Shown piece after piece: positions 63,135-64,000 of a DNA stretch of 64,000 nt. How positions within the stretch are numbered: position 1 is the stretch's first letter; every line of letters starts with the position of its first letter. The notes below the pieces were generated by a model that searched no databases, was not told the DNA's origin, and worked only from the letters and a program-made list of their open reading frames with translations. The stretch is taken from NCBI GenBank assembly GCA_030549495.1, contig JAUIRK010000511.1:1222501-1286500 (forward strand). The letters run 5' to 3'. The translations under genes and the position numbers were made by a program. Origin of the DNA: Nectonema munidae. Its lineage: Eukaryota > Nematomorpha > Nectonematoida > Nectonematidae.

Positions 63135-64000
63135 CTAAATCAAAAAGCAGCATACACTTCACAGGGAACATACCTATGATACAAGAATATGAGAGTTTAT
63201 CGAACTCAAAGAACACAAGAATCCAAGTTCGAGTACTCAAGAATGCGACTATGCTTCCAATCTAAAAAATTCAGATGCTCATAAAAAGTTGTCTGGCATT
63301 CCTTTTTATCATTTGTGTATTATCCAGATATAGTTTGAAAAAAATTATTATTATATAATTTATAATAATATTATATGAATCATGAGCTGAATATGTGACA
63401 AAAATTCGACATCCTTGATTTTGAGTAATGAAAAATTTCTAATATTATAAAACTATTTTCATAATTTTTCCATAAATACTCTTTGATGTGTTAAATTATA
63501 TTAAGCATTAAATCAATGGCGACCCGAGATTAAAATAAGTTGATGCTATCGCACAACAAATAATTAATGTTAGGATTCAGAGAATATTTGAAAATGAAAT
63601 TCTTAGAAATAGAAGATTCTCATGATATAGTCTTAGAATAAATAATTATAAAAAAACTAAGAACCCACTTTTAGCATGTAATGCTGTCCATTCAGTGGTG
63701 ATGACCTACGTTACGATACGAAAAGAAATTCCGTATTTTTGAACCTAATTTTTTTCGAAGCGTAAAAACGTAGTGGAATAAAAATACTGTTATTGACAAA
63801 ACGGATCATCGAATTTCAGAAGAAAAAAACGAAACGTAATAACGTAGTTTAAATAAGCAAAAAATGTTTCTAATGCTTTAAGCATATTTTACCCTTGTCC
63901 AGGAAGAAACGGGCGTAGACGAAAAAGTAAAAATGTGAAGTGCTTATAAGAAAGGAAAACAGTCTAAAAATGGTGGGGTGTAGCTAATAAATCTTCAATG
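63135..64000. other. Upstream flank or intron of the PDZ gene
   Basis: No exon recognised. It contains the second copy of the 32-bp repeat (63,666-63,697). A 5' exon of the PDZ gene is expected beyond the window edge. Confidence 0.45.

Overview
The window is AT-rich nuclear DNA from an intron-rich animal. It has spliceosomal GT-AG introns, one GC-AG intron, AATAAA polyadenylation signals, tRNA-derived SINEs, LINEs and many DNA transposons. The two host genes I could build are a nucleolar WD40 protein and an IL16/PDZD2-type PDZ protein. Together with the repeat mix they point to an invertebrate bilaterian, but I could not fix the phylum or species from sequence alone.

Layout. (1) 1-15,040 is repeat-dominated: a 311-bp hAT-type MITE with an 8-bp target-site duplication, a decayed Tigger copy, a hAT remnant, two LINE tails, a decayed piece of a mononegavirus-like polymerase gene (8.2-9.7 kb), a foldback hairpin, and a 2.37-kb Tigger element. 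That Tigger sits inside what was a continuous minus-strand reading frame of unknown identity. (2) 15,089-47,027 (+) is one host gene, the UTP13/TBL3 orthologue of the small-subunit processome, rebuilt here as 17-18 exons with matching phases. Its introns carry a LINE with an uninterrupted 942-codon ORF2, a nearly intact hAT-Charlie element with TIRs and an 8-bp TSD, SINEs, MITEs, a 42-bp minisatellite, an RTE-type tail and hAT scraps. (3) 47.5-49.2 kb is a broken piggyBac element between the two host genes. (4) 50,577-63,134 (-) is the 3' part of an IL16/PDZD2-like gene, nine exons with consistent phases. It has two C-terminal PDZ domains behind a long Ser/Pro/Asn-rich region, and its 5' end probably lies outside the window. 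Its introns carry MITEs, a SINE, a nested tandem repeat and a foldback.

The two host genes converge tail to tail and have no evident functional link: one is a ribosome-assembly factor, the other a PDZ scaffold. I found no operon, CRISPR array or canonical tRNA/rRNA gene. All exon boundaries are inferred from reading frames, splice-site dinucleotides, phase continuity and recalled similarity to human TBL3 and IL16. No search was run.
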